Shown: positions 25,549 through 34,672, counted from the stretch's first letter. The stretch is DNA of 34,832 bases from Methylobacterium terricola (GCF_006151805.1 NZ_VDDA01000037.1:4799-39630), one strand, 5' to 3'. Translations and numbers: made by a program. Notes: generated by a model not told the origin, from the letters alone.

Positions 25549-27636
25549 ATGACATGGCGGGTCGGCATAGACATCGGCGGGACGTTCACGGATGTCGCCC
25601 TCGTCGAGGAATCCACCGGGCGGATCGGCATCGCGAAGGTGCCGACGACGCCGCGCGACTTCGCCCAGGGCGTGCTCGACGGCCTCGATGCGGGGCTCAC
25701 CCGCGGCGGCATCGATCCGGGCGCGGTCTCGCTCCTCTCCCACGCCACGACGGTCGTCACCAACGCGCTGCTCGAGGGCAAGGGCGCCACGACGGCCTCG
25801 ATCGGGACGCGGGGCTTTCGCGACCTCCTCGAGCTGCGCCGCTCGATGCGCACCGACCTCTACGACCTGTTCCAGGATTCCCCGCCCGTCATCGTCCCGC
25901 GCCGCTTCCGCTACGAGATCACCGAGCGGATCGACGCGCAGGGCGAGGTCGTCACGCCGCTCGCCGAGGACGAGGTACCGGCCCTGGTCGAGGCCTTGCG
26001 GGCGGCCGGTGTGCAGACGGTGGCGGTCTCGCTGCTGTTCTCCTTCCTCAACGACGCGCATGAGCGCCGGCTCGGCGCGATGCTGCGGGCCGCGCTGCCG
26101 GAGATGCAGGTGTTCCTGTCCTGCGAGGTGCTGCCCGAGATCCGCGAATTCGAGCGCGCCTCGACGACGGCGGTCTGCGCCTATGTCGGGCCGCTGCTGC
26201 AGAGCTATCTCGGACGCCTCCAGGAGGCTGTCTCGGCCGCCGGCCTGCCCGCCCTTCACGTCATGGGCTCGTCGGGCGGCGTCGTCGACATCGCCGAGTG
26301 CCTGCGCATGCCGGCGCAGGCAGTCGAATCCGGCCCGGCCGCCGGCGTGATCGCGGCGGCGCTCGCCGGCGAGCAGCTGGGCGAAACGCGGATCATCTCC
26401 TTCGACATGGGCGGCACGACTGCCAAGGCGAGCGTGATCGTCGATGGCGAGATCGCCGTCACGGCCGATTACGAGGTCGGCGGCGCGACCCATGCCAAGC
26501 GCTGGGCCGGCGGGACCGGCCATCCGATCCGCGTACCGGTGATCGACCTCGCCGAGGTGAGCTCGGGCGGTGGGTCGATCGCCTGGATCGATCCGGGCGG
26601 GTCGCTGAAGGTCGGGCCGAGGAGCGCCGGCGCGCTGCCGGGCCCGGTCGCCTACGGCAAGGGCGGCACGCTGCCGACCGTCACCGACGCCAACGTGGTC
26701 CTGGGCTACCTGAACCCCGTCTCGCTGCTCGACGGCGCGCTGCCGATCGACCGCGACGGCGCCGAGCGCGCCATTATCGAGCACATCGCCGCGCCGCTCG
26801 GGCTGACCGCCATCGAGGCGGCCGCCCGGATCCTCGAGGTCGTCGACGCCAATATGTCGGGTGCGCTCAATATCGTGTCGGTAGAGCGCGGCCACGATCC
26901 GCGCGAGTTCACGATGATCGCCTTCGGCGGCGCCGGCCCGGTCCATGCCATGACCCTCGCCTCTGGTCTCGGCATCTCGCGCGTGATCGTCCCGCCGGGC
27001 CCCGGCGCCTTCTCGGCGCTCGGCCTCGTCGCGAGCGACCTCAAGCGCGAGTATTCCCGCACCTTCTACACCACCCTCGCGGGGCTCGACCTCGGCCGCC
27101 TCGCCGAGGCCTACGCATCGATGGAGGCCCAGGGCGTCGCGATGCTGGCGGCCGCCGGCGTCGATCCCGGGCATCGCTCGCTGAAGCGCTTCGCCGACCT
27201 GCGCTACCGCCGCCAGGCCTACGAGCTGACGGTCCCGGTGGAGGACGGCTCGGTCACGCCCGAGACGGTCGCGGCGCTCGCCGAGGCGTTCCACTCCAAG
27301 CACCTGCGCACCTACGGCCACGCCAACGACCGCGAACCGATCCAAGTCGTCAACCTGCGCCTGACCGCCGCCGGCCGCCGGCCGGCGCTCGTCCTCCGGC
27401 AGGCGACGGAGCCCGCCGCGGCACGGGAGAACTGGCGCGACGTCTGGTTCCCGGGTCTCGGCCTCACGCGGACCCGGATCGTCTGGCGCGGCGGGCTCGC
27501 GCCCAGCTTCGCGGTAACCGGCCCCGCCATCATCGAGTCGCTCGATTCCACCACGGTCGTGCCTCCGGCCTGGACCGTCGCCGTCAACGCAGACGGCTTC
27601 CTCATCGCTCAGGAGACCACTCATGGCGTCGCCTGA
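25549..27636 (+). CDS. hyuA: Hydantoinase/oxoprolinase A-type subunit (HyuA family)
   Basis: A 695-residue protein, full length for the family. The amino-terminal hydantoinase/oxoprolinase domain has the ATP-binding RVGIDIGGTFTDVAL (residues 4-18), SHATTVVTNALLEGKGA and MGSSGGVVD; the main ASKHA-type domain has ISFDMGGTTAKASVI, SSGGGSIAWIDPGG, GPRSAGALPGP and MIAFGGAGPVHAM. Relatives cleave hydantoins, N-methylhydantoins, 5-oxoproline or (as carboxylases) acetone and acetophenone, using ATP. It works with the B subunit encoded next, whose start overlaps its last 14 bases. The substrate class cannot be fixed from sequence; a cyclic imide or lactam is the best guess from the neighbouring genes. 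Confidence 0.9.
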   Translation: MTWRVGIDIGGTFTDVALVEESTGRIGIAKVPTTPRDFAQGVLDGLDAGLTRGGIDPGAVSLLSHATTVVTNALLEGKGATTASIGTRGFRDLLELRRSMRTDLYDLFQDSPPVIVPRRFRYEITERIDAQGEVVTPLAEDEVPALVEALRAAGVQTVAVSLLFSFLNDAHERRLGAMLRAALPEMQVFLSCEVLPEIREFERASTTAVCAYVGPLLQSYLGRLQEAVSAAGLPALHVMGSSGGVVDIAECLRMPAQAVESGPAAGVIAAALAGEQLGETRIISFDMGGTTAKASVIVDGEIAVTADYEVGGATHAKRWAGGTGHPIRVPVIDLAEVSSGGGSIAWIDPGGSLKVGPRSAGALPGPVAYGKGGTLPTVTDANVVLGYLNPVSLLDGALPIDRDGAERAIIEHIAAPLGLTAIEAAARILEVVDANMSGALNIVSVERGHDPREFTMIAFGGAGPVHAMTLASGLGISRVIVPPGPGAFSALGLVASDLKREYSRTFYTTLAGLDLGRLAEAYASMEAQGVAMLAAAGVDPGHRSLKRFADLRYRRQAYELTVPVEDGSVTPETVAALAEAFHSKHLRTYGHANDREPIQVVNLRLTAAGRRPALVLRQATEPAAARENWRDVWFPGLGLTRTRIVWRGGLAPSFAVTGPAIIESLDSTTVVPPAWTVAVNADGFLIAQETTHGVA

Positions 27637-29356
27637 CATCCGCGCGCTGCCCGTCGATGCCGCCCGTTTCGAGGTGGTCAAGAACGCGCTGCTCTCCGCC
27701 GCCGAGGAGATGAAGATCGTCCTCGCCAAGACGGCCTATTCGCCGCTGCTCAAGATGGCGGGCGACTATTCCTGCGGCATCTTCGACGTCCGCGGCAACA
27801 TGGTGGCGCAGGGGCCGGACCTGCCGGTGCATCTCGGCTCGATGCCGGATTCGGTGCGCAGCGTGGTGGCGGCTTTTCCCGAACCGGACGCCGGCGACGT
27901 CTACATCCACAACGATCCCTATCACGGTGGCTCGCACCTGCCGGACGTGAACGTGGTCGTGCCGGCCTTCCACGACGGGCGCCTCCTCGGCTACGGCTGC
28001 GTGCGCGCCCACTGGCCGGATGTCGGCAGCGCGACGCCGGGCAGCTACGGCGCGGTCACGGAGATCTACGGCGAGGGCCTGCGCATGCCGCCGACCCGCA
28101 TCTACGTCGGCGGCGTGCCCGATCCCAACGTCGAGAACCTGATCTTCGCCAACGTGCGCGCGCCCGCCGAGCGGATCGGCGACCTGCGTGCCCAGGTGGC
28201 GGCGAACCGGCGCGCGGTCCTTCGCCTGCAGGGCCTGGCGGCGAAGTACGGCACCGGCGAGCTGCTGCGGATCATGGATAGCATCCTCGACTATTCCGAG
28301 GCGATGATGCGCGCCGCGCTCCGGCGCATCCCGGACGGCACCTCCGTTCTCGTCGACACAATCGACGGCGACGGCATCGTCGAGCCCGGCGACACCGAGG
28401 ACAAGGTTTTTCGCGTCAAGGTCGCGATCACCAAGGCCGGCGACGGCATCGTGGTCGATTTCGATGGCTCCGACGGCCGGGTCAGCGGCCCGATGAACGC
28501 GCCGCTCACCGTGACGCGCTCGGGCGTCTACGCGGCGTTGAAGAATATTCTCGATCCGGGCAGCCTGATCCCGCCGAATTCCGGCGCCTGGCGACCGGTC
28601 GACGTGCGGGCGCCGGAGGGCTGCTGCGTGAACGCGGCGGAGCCGGCCGCGGTCACCTACGCCAACCACGAGATGTCGGTGCGGGTCGCCGACATGATCT
28701 TCGCCGCCATGCACCACCTCGCGCCCGAGACCACCTTGGCCGGCTCGCACGGCACCGGCGGCGTCGCAATCTTCGGCGGCACGGACTACCGGACCGGCGA
28801 GACATTCATCTCCTACGAGGTGACGAAGGGCGGCTTCGGCGCACGCCCGATCAAGGACGGCATCAACGGGGTGTCGACGCCGACCGGCAACATGATGAAC
28901 ACGCCGGTCGAGATCCTCGAGATGAGCTTCCCGCTGCGCGTCGAGGAGTACCGGCTCGTGGCCGATACGGGCGGTGCCGGGAAATGGCGTGGCGGGCTCG
29001 CGGCCAAGCGGACCTGGCGCATCCTGGAGCGCGACGTCCAGTGCGCGACGTGCTGCGACCGCACCATCACGGCGCCCTACGGCCTCGCCGGCGGACAGCC
29101 CGGCAGCATCGGGCTCCTCCACCTCGAGATGCCCGACGGCACGATGAAACGGCTGCAGGGCAAGGGCGCCTTCCTCGCCCCCGCCGGCTCGAAGCTGCAT
29201 TTCCAGCTGCCCGGGGCCGGCGGCTACGGCGAGGCCCGCGAGCGCGATCCGGCCCTGATCGAGCGCGACCTCGCGGCGGGGTACGTCACGCCGGAGGCCG
29301 CCGCGCGCGATTACGGCTACGTCGCGCCGCCCTCCCGCCCGCTCGCCGCTGAATAA
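27623..29356 (+). CDS. hyuB: Hydantoinase B-type subunit (HyuB family)
   Basis: A 577-residue HyuB-family protein. The start FEVVKNALLSAAEEMKIVLA, the metal-region segment IHNDPYHGGSHLPDVNVVVP and AHWPDVG, VDFDGSD, ETTLAGSHGTGGVAIFGG, and the typical end LPGAGGYGEARERDP with VTPEAAARDYG cover the whole family. AGGAGA stands before the ATG, inside the end of hyuA, so both subunits are coupled. Downstream is an intergenic palindrome cluster, which suggests the transcript from the luciferase-like gene ends there. Confidence 0.9.
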   Translation: MASPDIRALPVDAARFEVVKNALLSAAEEMKIVLAKTAYSPLLKMAGDYSCGIFDVRGNMVAQGPDLPVHLGSMPDSVRSVVAAFPEPDAGDVYIHNDPYHGGSHLPDVNVVVPAFHDGRLLGYGCVRAHWPDVGSATPGSYGAVTEIYGEGLRMPPTRIYVGGVPDPNVENLIFANVRAPAERIGDLRAQVAANRRAVLRLQGLAAKYGTGELLRIMDSILDYSEAMMRAALRRIPDGTSVLVDTIDGDGIVEPGDTEDKVFRVKVAITKAGDGIVVDFDGSDGRVSGPMNAPLTVTRSGVYAALKNILDPGSLIPPNSGAWRPVDVRAPEGCCVNAAEPAAVTYANHEMSVRVADMIFAAMHHLAPETTLAGSHGTGGVAIFGGTDYRTGETFISYEVTKGGFGARPIKDGINGVSTPTGNMMNTPVEILEMSFPLRVEEYRLVADTGGAGKWRGGLAAKRTWRILERDVQCATCCDRTITAPYGLAGGQPGSIGLLHLEMPDGTMKRLQGKGAFLAPAGSKLHFQLPGAGGYGEARERDPALIERDLAAGYVTPEAAARDYGYVAPPSRPLAAE

Positions 29357-29401
29357 TATCGACGGCCTAGGATGCTGTCGCATCAGGCCGTTGAACCATC
29401 C

Positions 29402-29477
29402 CGGATTTTCTTTGGTAAGCCACAGGCTTAGCGAAAATCCGAGAACGGAACCAAAAGTCGTTTTCAACGACCTTTGG
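29402..29477. repeat. Palindrome cluster between hyuB and the binding-protein gene
   Basis: CGGATTTTC (29402-29410) pairs with GAAAATCCG (29433-29441), with an inner stem TAAGCC-ACA-GGCTTA between them. Directly after comes CCAAAAGTCGTT-TTC-AACGACCTTTGG (29451-29477; 12-bp stem with one A-C mismatch and a 3-base loop). The second stem is built like that at 22894-22916. It may terminate the hyuAB transcript or be a REP-type element. Confidence 0.55.
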
Positions 29478-29514
29478 CAGACCCGATCCAGCCTGCCGCC
29501 AGGGAGACCGACCG

Positions 29515-31125
29515 ATGCATGATCCGTTGCGCACCACCCGTCTCGCGCTGGCGGTCCTCACCGTCTCGGGCTGGATCGGGGTGGCCCCGGCCCTCGCCCA
29601 GTCGCGCGCCGAGACCCTGCGCTACGTCACGGGCGGCGTCGTCAACACGCTCGACCCGGTGATGCTCGGCGGCACGCCGGAGGCGACCGCGCTGTCGACG
29701 AGCACTTATGACCGCCTCCTGCGCTTCGGGCGCAAGCCGGCCGGCAACGGCACCTTCGTCTTCGACTACGACAGGATCGAGGGCGAGCTGGCCGAGCGCT
29801 ACGACGTCTCGCCCGACGGCCTGACCATCACCTTGCACCTGCGCCCGACCGCCACCTGGCAGGACGGCAGCCCGGTGACAGCGGACGACGTCAAGTGGTC
29901 GCTCGACCGGGCGGTCAGCGCGCCGTCGATGTCGAAGGCGCAGGTCGGCACGGGGTCACTGACGAGCCCGGACCAGTTCAGGCGCGTCGACGATCATACG
30001 GTGCAGATCAGGCTGGAGCGCGCGGACCGGCTCGCGCTGCCGAACCTCGCGACCACCTATCTGCCGATGTACAATTCCAAGCTCGCCAAGCAGCACGCGA
30101 CGGCCGAGGACCCCTGGGCTGGCGCCTGGCTCAAGGATCACACCGCCTCGGGTGGCGCCTACCGGGTCCAGAGCTTCGAGCCCGGCAAGCAGGTCGTGCT
30201 CGTCCGCAACGACAGGTGGGCGAACGGACCCAGGCCCGCCTTCGCGCGGGTGATCCTGCAGACGATCCCGGAGGCCACCACGCGGGCCAACCTGATCGAG
30301 CGGGGCGATGCGGACCTGTCCATCGGTCTCCAGGGCGAGGACCTGAAGGCGCTGGAGCGATCGAGCGCCGTCAGGGTCGCCGCGACCCCGATGCCGACCG
30401 GCTTCGGCGCGCTGATCTTCAACACGCAGAAGGCCCCCTTCGACCAGCCGCTTGTGCGCCAGGCGCTGGCGCTCGCCCTGCCGTATGACGGCCTCTTCGG
30501 CGCCGCCCTGGACGGCCGCGGCGCCAGGCTCTACGGCGCGTCCTGGACCGGTGAGCCGCCGACGGCCGACTTTCCCCAGCCGCTGCCGCTGCGGACCGAT
30601 CTCGCTCTCGCCAGGACGAAGCTCGCCGAGGCCGGCTATCCGAACGGATTCGCGACGACCCTCGCCTACAGCGTCAGCCGCGCCGCCTTCGCGGACCCGG
30701 CCGCCTCGCTGATCCAGGAAGCGTTCGGCAAGATCGGCGTCGCGGTGAAGATCGACAAGATGGCGGATGCCCAGTTCGCCGCCGCCGTGACAGACAAGAC
30801 GCTGCCGATGCTGCTCGAGCGCTCGCTGGCGCTGTTTCCCTCGACGGAATATTTCTTCCGCATCTTCATGAGCGGCCCGTCGCGCTGGAACTTCTCGAGC
30901 TGGAAGAACGCGGAGGTCGATGCATTGCTGCCGCAGGCCCGCTACGAGCCCGACCAGGCGAAGTACGACGCCCTGGCCCGGAAGCTCATCGGCATCGCGG
31001 CCGACCAAGTGCCGATGGCAATGATCTGGAAGCCCTCCTACGACGTCGTGATGAACAAGTCGATCACCGGCTTCACGACTTGGTACAACTACTATCCGGA
31101 TCTGCGCGACCTGCGGCGCGAGTGA
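29515..31125 (+). CDS. ABC transporter substrate-binding protein, family 5 (peptide/opine type)
   Basis: A 536-residue periplasmic binding protein of the SBP_bac_5 (DppA/OppA) family with a Sec signal peptide (basic start, hydrophobic LALAVLTVSG, cleavage after ALA). Typical blocks are RYVTGGVVNTLDP, AERYDVSPDGLTITLHLRP, WQDGSPVTADDVKWSLDRA and FGALIFNTQKAPFDQPLVRQ. AGGGAG lies eight bases before the ATG. No permease or ATPase gene accompanies it here, so it is an orphan or feeds a transporter encoded elsewhere. Family 5 proteins also bind non-peptide ligands, so it may deliver a compound used by the neighbouring HyuAB or aminotransferase. Confidence 0.87.
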   Translation: MHDPLRTTRLALAVLTVSGWIGVAPALAQSRAETLRYVTGGVVNTLDPVMLGGTPEATALSTSTYDRLLRFGRKPAGNGTFVFDYDRIEGELAERYDVSPDGLTITLHLRPTATWQDGSPVTADDVKWSLDRAVSAPSMSKAQVGTGSLTSPDQFRRVDDHTVQIRLERADRLALPNLATTYLPMYNSKLAKQHATAEDPWAGAWLKDHTASGGAYRVQSFEPGKQVVLVRNDRWANGPRPAFARVILQTIPEATTRANLIERGDADLSIGLQGEDLKALERSSAVRVAATPMPTGFGALIFNTQKAPFDQPLVRQALALALPYDGLFGAALDGRGARLYGASWTGEPPTADFPQPLPLRTDLALARTKLAEAGYPNGFATTLAYSVSRAAFADPAASLIQEAFGKIGVAVKIDKMADAQFAAAVTDKTLPMLLERSLALFPSTEYFFRIFMSGPSRWNFSSWKNAEVDALLPQARYEPDQAKYDALARKLIGIAADQVPMAMIWKPSYDVVMNKSITGFTTWYNYYPDLRDLRRE

Positions 31126-31260
31126 GCGTCGCTCGCTGGGACGGCCGCCGGCCTGGTCTCGGATGACGGTGCAAGAGGACTGGGCAAGACGACGACCGGA
31201 ATGACACCGTGCCCGTGCGCCGAGACGCGCCCGCTCCCCATCACCCCGAAGGAGGGACCG

Positions 31261-32661
31261 ATGCAGCCCAACTCGAACCGTGCGCGGGACAAGGCCTATG
31301 TCGTCCACCAGCACACGAACCTGGCGATCTACGACCGCGACGGCGGCACGCTGATCACCGGCGGCGACGGCGTCTACGTCACGGACGAGGACGGCAAGCG
31401 CTACCTCGAGGCGATGGCCGGCATGTGGTCGGCCTCGCTCGGCTTCAGCGAGCACCGCCTCGCCGAGGTCGCGTACCGGCAGATGAAGGCCCTGCCCTAC
31501 TACCACACCTTCTACGCCCGCGGTCACCTGCCGAGCGTGGATCTGGCCGAGACGTTGCTCGCGATCGCGCCGCGCCAGCCCGGCGCCGAGCCGCTGACCA
31601 AGGTGATGTTCCACTGCTCCGGGTCGGAATCGAACGACACCGCGATCAAGCTGATCTGGTATTACCACAACGCCATCGGCAAGCCGAACAAGAAGAGGAT
31701 CATCGGCCGCCATCGCGGCTACCATGGCTGCACGATCGCCACCGCCAGCGTCTCGGGCAATCCGACGATGCACCAGGATTTCGACCTGCCGCTGCCGGGC
31801 TTTCTGCATGCCGACAACCCGCATTACTACCGCTTCCATGAGGAAGGCGAGAGCGAGGAGGCCTTTTCGCAGCGCATGGCCGACAATCTCGAGCGGCTGA
31901 TCCTCGACAACGACCCCGGGACGATTGCGGCCTTCTTCGCCGAGCCCGTACAGGGTGGCGGCGGCGCGATCACGCCGCCGGCGCGCTATTTCGAGCTGAT
32001 CCAGCCGATCCTGAAGAAGTACGACATCCTGTTCCTGGTCGACGAGGTGATCTGCGGTTTCGGCCGGACCGGCAGCCTATGGGGCTGTCAGACCTACGAC
32101 CTGCGGCCCGACCTGGTGACCTGCGGCAAGGCGCTGTCGGCGTCCTACCAGCCGATCTCCGCCCTGATGCTGACGCAAAAGATCTTCGACGCCATGATGG
32201 CCGAGAGCGAGAAGCTCGGCTCGTTCGCGCACGGCTACACCCACTCGGCCCATCCGGTGGCCTGCGCGGTCGCACTCGAGACGCTGAACATCTACGAGAG
32301 CGACGGCACGGTCGAGCACGTGCGTAGGGTGGCGCCGGTCTTCCTCGACGGGCTGCGCTCGCTCCTGGACCACCCGATGATGGGCGACGTCCGCGGCGTC
32401 GGTCTCTTCGCCGGCGTCGAGCTGATGGCGGATGGCGGGAAGCGGATCCCCTTCCCGCCGGCCCTGAAGGTCGGGCAGCAGGTCCAGGACGAATGCCAGG
32501 CGCTCGGCCTGATCGTGCGCTGCATCGGCGACCGCATCGCGCTGACGCCACCGCTCATCATCACGGCCGACGAGGTCGCCGAACTCGTGCGGCTGTTCCG
32601 GCAGGGGCTCGACAACGTGTGGGCGCGGATCCGGGACGACCAGCGCGTCGCGGCCGTATGA
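31261..32661 (+). CDS. Class III (omega-amino acid) PLP-dependent aminotransferase
   Basis: A 466-residue fold-type I aminotransferase of class III. SGSESNDTAIKLIWYY binds the PLP phosphate, HRGYHGCTIAT and AEPVQGGGG are family blocks, FLVDEVICGFGRTG holds the Asp contacting the pyridine N, and the PLP Lys is K290 in VTCGKALSASYQP. Such enzymes move the amino group of beta-alanine, GABA, taurine or polyamines to pyruvate or a keto acid. AAGGAGG (31249-31255) fixes the start at 31261; upstream in-frame starts lack a site. Beta-alanine-type products of pyrimidine breakdown would be natural substrates, but this is inferred from position only. Confidence 0.87.
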   Translation: MQPNSNRARDKAYVVHQHTNLAIYDRDGGTLITGGDGVYVTDEDGKRYLEAMAGMWSASLGFSEHRLAEVAYRQMKALPYYHTFYARGHLPSVDLAETLLAIAPRQPGAEPLTKVMFHCSGSESNDTAIKLIWYYHNAIGKPNKKRIIGRHRGYHGCTIATASVSGNPTMHQDFDLPLPGFLHADNPHYYRFHEEGESEEAFSQRMADNLERLILDNDPGTIAAFFAEPVQGGGGAITPPARYFELIQPILKKYDILFLVDEVICGFGRTGSLWGCQTYDLRPDLVTCGKALSASYQPISALMLTQKIFDAMMAESEKLGSFAHGYTHSAHPVACAVALETLNIYESDGTVEHVRRVAPVFLDGLRSLLDHPMMGDVRGVGLFAGVELMADGGKRIPFPPALKVGQQVQDECQALGLIVRCIGDRIALTPPLIITADEVAELVRLFRQGLDNVWARIRDDQRVAAV

Positions 32662-32719
32662 GCGGTCGGCATGGGAGATGCGAGGCGGCGGGCGACCCAT
32701 GCTGGGGATAGCCTGCGCC

Positions 32720-33736
32720 ATGCGAGATGTTGTGCCCGATCCGGCCCGGTTGCCTGCGCCGCCTTCATCGGGAGGCGGCGACGGTCAGCGCCGCCCCGGA
32801 GCACGCCTGCCGCCTCTCAACCTCTTCCGCGCCTTCGACGCCGCCGTGCGCCAGGGCAGCTTCCGCCTGGCCGCCGACGAGATGTGCGTCACGCCCTCGG
32901 CCGTCAGCCAGCAGATCCGGCAGCTCGAGGATCTGCTCGACACCCGCCTGTTCCGGCGCCTGACCCGGCGCATCGAGCTGACGCGGGAAGGCGAGGCGCT
33001 GGCCAGCACGGTCAAGGACGCTCTGGCGATCCTGTCGGCCGGCTGCGAGCGCCTGCGCGACCCGTCCGTCCCCGCCATCGTCTGCCTCAACATCACGCCG
33101 ACGCTCGGCATGCGGTGGATGGTGGCCCGGATGACGCGCTTCATGCAGGACCATCCCGGCATCCGCATCTCGCTCACCGCCTCCCTCGATGCCCTCGACT
33201 TCGAGCGTCAGGACGTCGATCTCGGCATCCGCTGGGGCACCGGTGCCTTTCCCGGGGCGCGGGCCGAGCTCCTGGCGCGCGACGTGCTGTTCCCGGTCTG
33301 TAATCCGGACTTCATCGACCACACGACGATCCGCCACCCGGCGGACCTGCGCCACCATGTGCTGCTCCAGGCCGTGCATAACGGCGTCACCTGGGCGACC
33401 TGGCTCGACCGGGTCCGGGCGACGGGCGACGTGCCGCTGTCCGGCACGGTCTGCTTCAACGACGCCAACATGATGCTGGAGGCCGTCGTCTGCGGCCAGG
33501 GCATCGGCCTGTCGAACTCGTTCCTCGCCGAGGCCGACCTGCGCAGCGGACGTCTCGTCCGGCTGTTCGACTACGACATCGAGATTGACGACGCCTATTA
33601 CATCCTCTCGTCCGGGACGCGCGGCGACAAGCCGGCGGTCGCACAGGTGCGCGACTGGCTGCATCGCGAGGCGCAGCGCTCGGCCGAGATCGTGCACGGC
33701 CGGGCCAGCCTGGCGGAGACCCTGGCGGCCCAATGA
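32720..33736 (+). CDS. LysR-type transcriptional regulator, GcvA-like
   Basis: The amino-terminal winged helix-turn-helix is clear: LPPLNLFRAFDAAVRQGSF, RLAADEMCVTPSAVSQQIRQ and LEDLLDTRLFRRLTRRIELT. The effector domain follows, with LNITPTLGMRWMVARMTRF, IRISLTASLDALDFERQDVD, LGIRWGTG and VVCGQGIGLSN, as in GcvA-like regulators. The start is uncertain (32678, 32699 or 32720); all give a Pro/Gly-rich, probably disordered leader before the helix-turn-helix. It is encoded in the same direction as the aminotransferase gene and 58 bp after it, not divergently, so it may control the cluster from within. Effectors of the group include amino acids and related compounds. Confidence 0.86.
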   Translation: MRDVVPDPARLPAPPSSGGGDGQRRPGARLPPLNLFRAFDAAVRQGSFRLAADEMCVTPSAVSQQIRQLEDLLDTRLFRRLTRRIELTREGEALASTVKDALAILSAGCERLRDPSVPAIVCLNITPTLGMRWMVARMTRFMQDHPGIRISLTASLDALDFERQDVDLGIRWGTGAFPGARAELLARDVLFPVCNPDFIDHTTIRHPADLRHHVLLQAVHNGVTWATWLDRVRATGDVPLSGTVCFNDANMMLEAVVCGQGIGLSNSFLAEADLRSGRLVRLFDYDIEIDDAYYILSSGTRGDKPAVAQVRDWLHREAQRSAEIVHGRASLAETLAAQ

Positions 33737-33764
33737 GCATCGACCCACGCGACGAGGTTTTTTC

Positions 33765-34151
33765 GTGATCACTATCCGCAATCCGGCCGGCCGCGCCGCG
33801 CCCGAGACCTACCATCACGGCATCGAGGTTTCGGGACCGACCCGGACGCTCTACATCGCGGGGCAGATCGGCACCCTGACGGACGGCTCGATCCCGCCCG
33901 GCATCGCGGACCAGGCGGACGCCGTCTTCGCTAACATGAAGCTCGTGCTGGACGAGGCCGGCATGACCTTCGCCGATATCGTCAAGACGACGGTGTTCCT
34001 CACCGACCCGGCCGACCGGGCCGGCTTCTCCGCAGTGCGCGCCCGCTATTTCGCGAGCGCCAAGCCGGCGTCGACTCTGCTCTACGTCGCCGGGCTGGCT
34101 AGGCCCGAGATGGTGGTGGAGGTCGAGGCGATCGCCGTCGCCGCGACCTGA
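33765..34151 (+). CDS. Rid-family (RidA/YjgF/RutC-like) protein
   Basis: A 128-residue Rid-fold protein: ITIRNPAGRAAPETYHHGIE, LYIAGQIG, DQADAVFANMKLVLDEAG, ADIVKTTVFLTDPADRAGF, then VVEVEAIAVA. Members hydrolyse enamine/imine intermediates; RutC does this for aminoacrylate in uracil breakdown. The Arg that marks active RidA deaminases (in P-x-R before the conserved Val/hydrophobic run) is absent: the region reads KPASTLLYVAGL. It may therefore belong to a Rid subgroup with another activity. The GTG start follows GAGG at good spacing, 28 bp after the LysR gene, and it is probably co-transcribed with it. Confidence 0.86.
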   Translation: MITIRNPAGRAAPETYHHGIEVSGPTRTLYIAGQIGTLTDGSIPPGIADQADAVFANMKLVLDEAGMTFADIVKTTVFLTDPADRAGFSAVRARYFASAKPASTLLYVAGLARPEMVVEVEAIAVAAT

Positions 34152-34215
34152 TCGCCGGGGACGCCGATCCTCCGCCGTTTTTCCGGATGTGGGGGGATAA
34201 GCCGAGCGCGCCCAA

Positions 34216-34240
34216 CCACCAGCGAGAGTCGCGCTGGCGG
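34216..34240. terminator. Hairpin between convergent Rid and cupin genes
   Basis: CCACCAGCG (34216-34224) pairs with CGCTGGCGG (34232-34240), nine positions with one mismatch, around a 7-base loop. It sits in the 137-bp gap between two convergent genes, where a bidirectional terminator is expected. There is no T-run, so efficiency is doubtful. Confidence 0.4.
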
Positions 34241-34288
34241 TAGGCCCGCGGGCGGCCGGTTCTGTTTGCCGACCGGCAGGATGTGCGA

Positions 34289-34672
34289 TTACGGGGGACT
34301 GTAGCGCCGGGACAGCTCGCTGCGGGCATCGTAGCTCGCTTCGAAGATCGCCGCCGCCAGCGTCGCCCGAACCTTGAGGATCCCGGCGCCGATGTTCCTG
34401 AAGCCGTGACGCATGCCGGCCGGGATCGCGACGGACTGGTCCGCCGTGACCACGCAGCTCTCGTCGCCGAGGGTGATCTCGGCCTGCCCCTCCATCACCT
34501 CCAGCACCTCCTCGACGGCGTGGATGTGGACCGGAGCGCCGAGGCCCGGCGCACAGAACTGCTCGAAGATGCAGAGCTGGTGGGAGTTCGTGGGCGCGGA
34601 TACCCACATGCGGGTGTCGACGCCCTCGCGCCAGGCCTCCACGTCCTGGCGCGCGTGGTCGAGTGCGTTCAT
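34289..34672 (-). CDS. Cupin-domain protein
   Basis: A 127-residue single-domain cupin. Motif 1 is partly present as GAPVHIHAVEEVLEVMEGQA (two His and Glu as possible metal ligands), and motif 2 as VAIPAGMRHGFRN with the last His ligand. The family is too broad to give a reaction: it could be a small dioxygenase, isomerase or sensor. The start has AGGAAGGA about eleven bases upstream. It lies 33 bp downstream of the TRAP-type gene end on the same strand, so it is likely part of that operon. Confidence 0.82.
   Translation of the reverse strand: MNALDHARQDVEAWREGVDTRMWVSAPTNSHQLCIFEQFCAPGLGAPVHIHAVEEVLEVMEGQAEITLGDESCVVTADQSVAIPAGMRHGFRNIGAGILKVRATLAAAIFEASYDARSELSRRYSPP

Noticed and set aside
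24301..27729. 1142-codon open frame on the minus strand antisense to the luciferase-like gene and hyuA
   Set aside because: Arg/Gly/Asp/His-rich sequence with no family features, lying exactly opposite two well-recognised genes; explained by codon bias in high-GC DNA.
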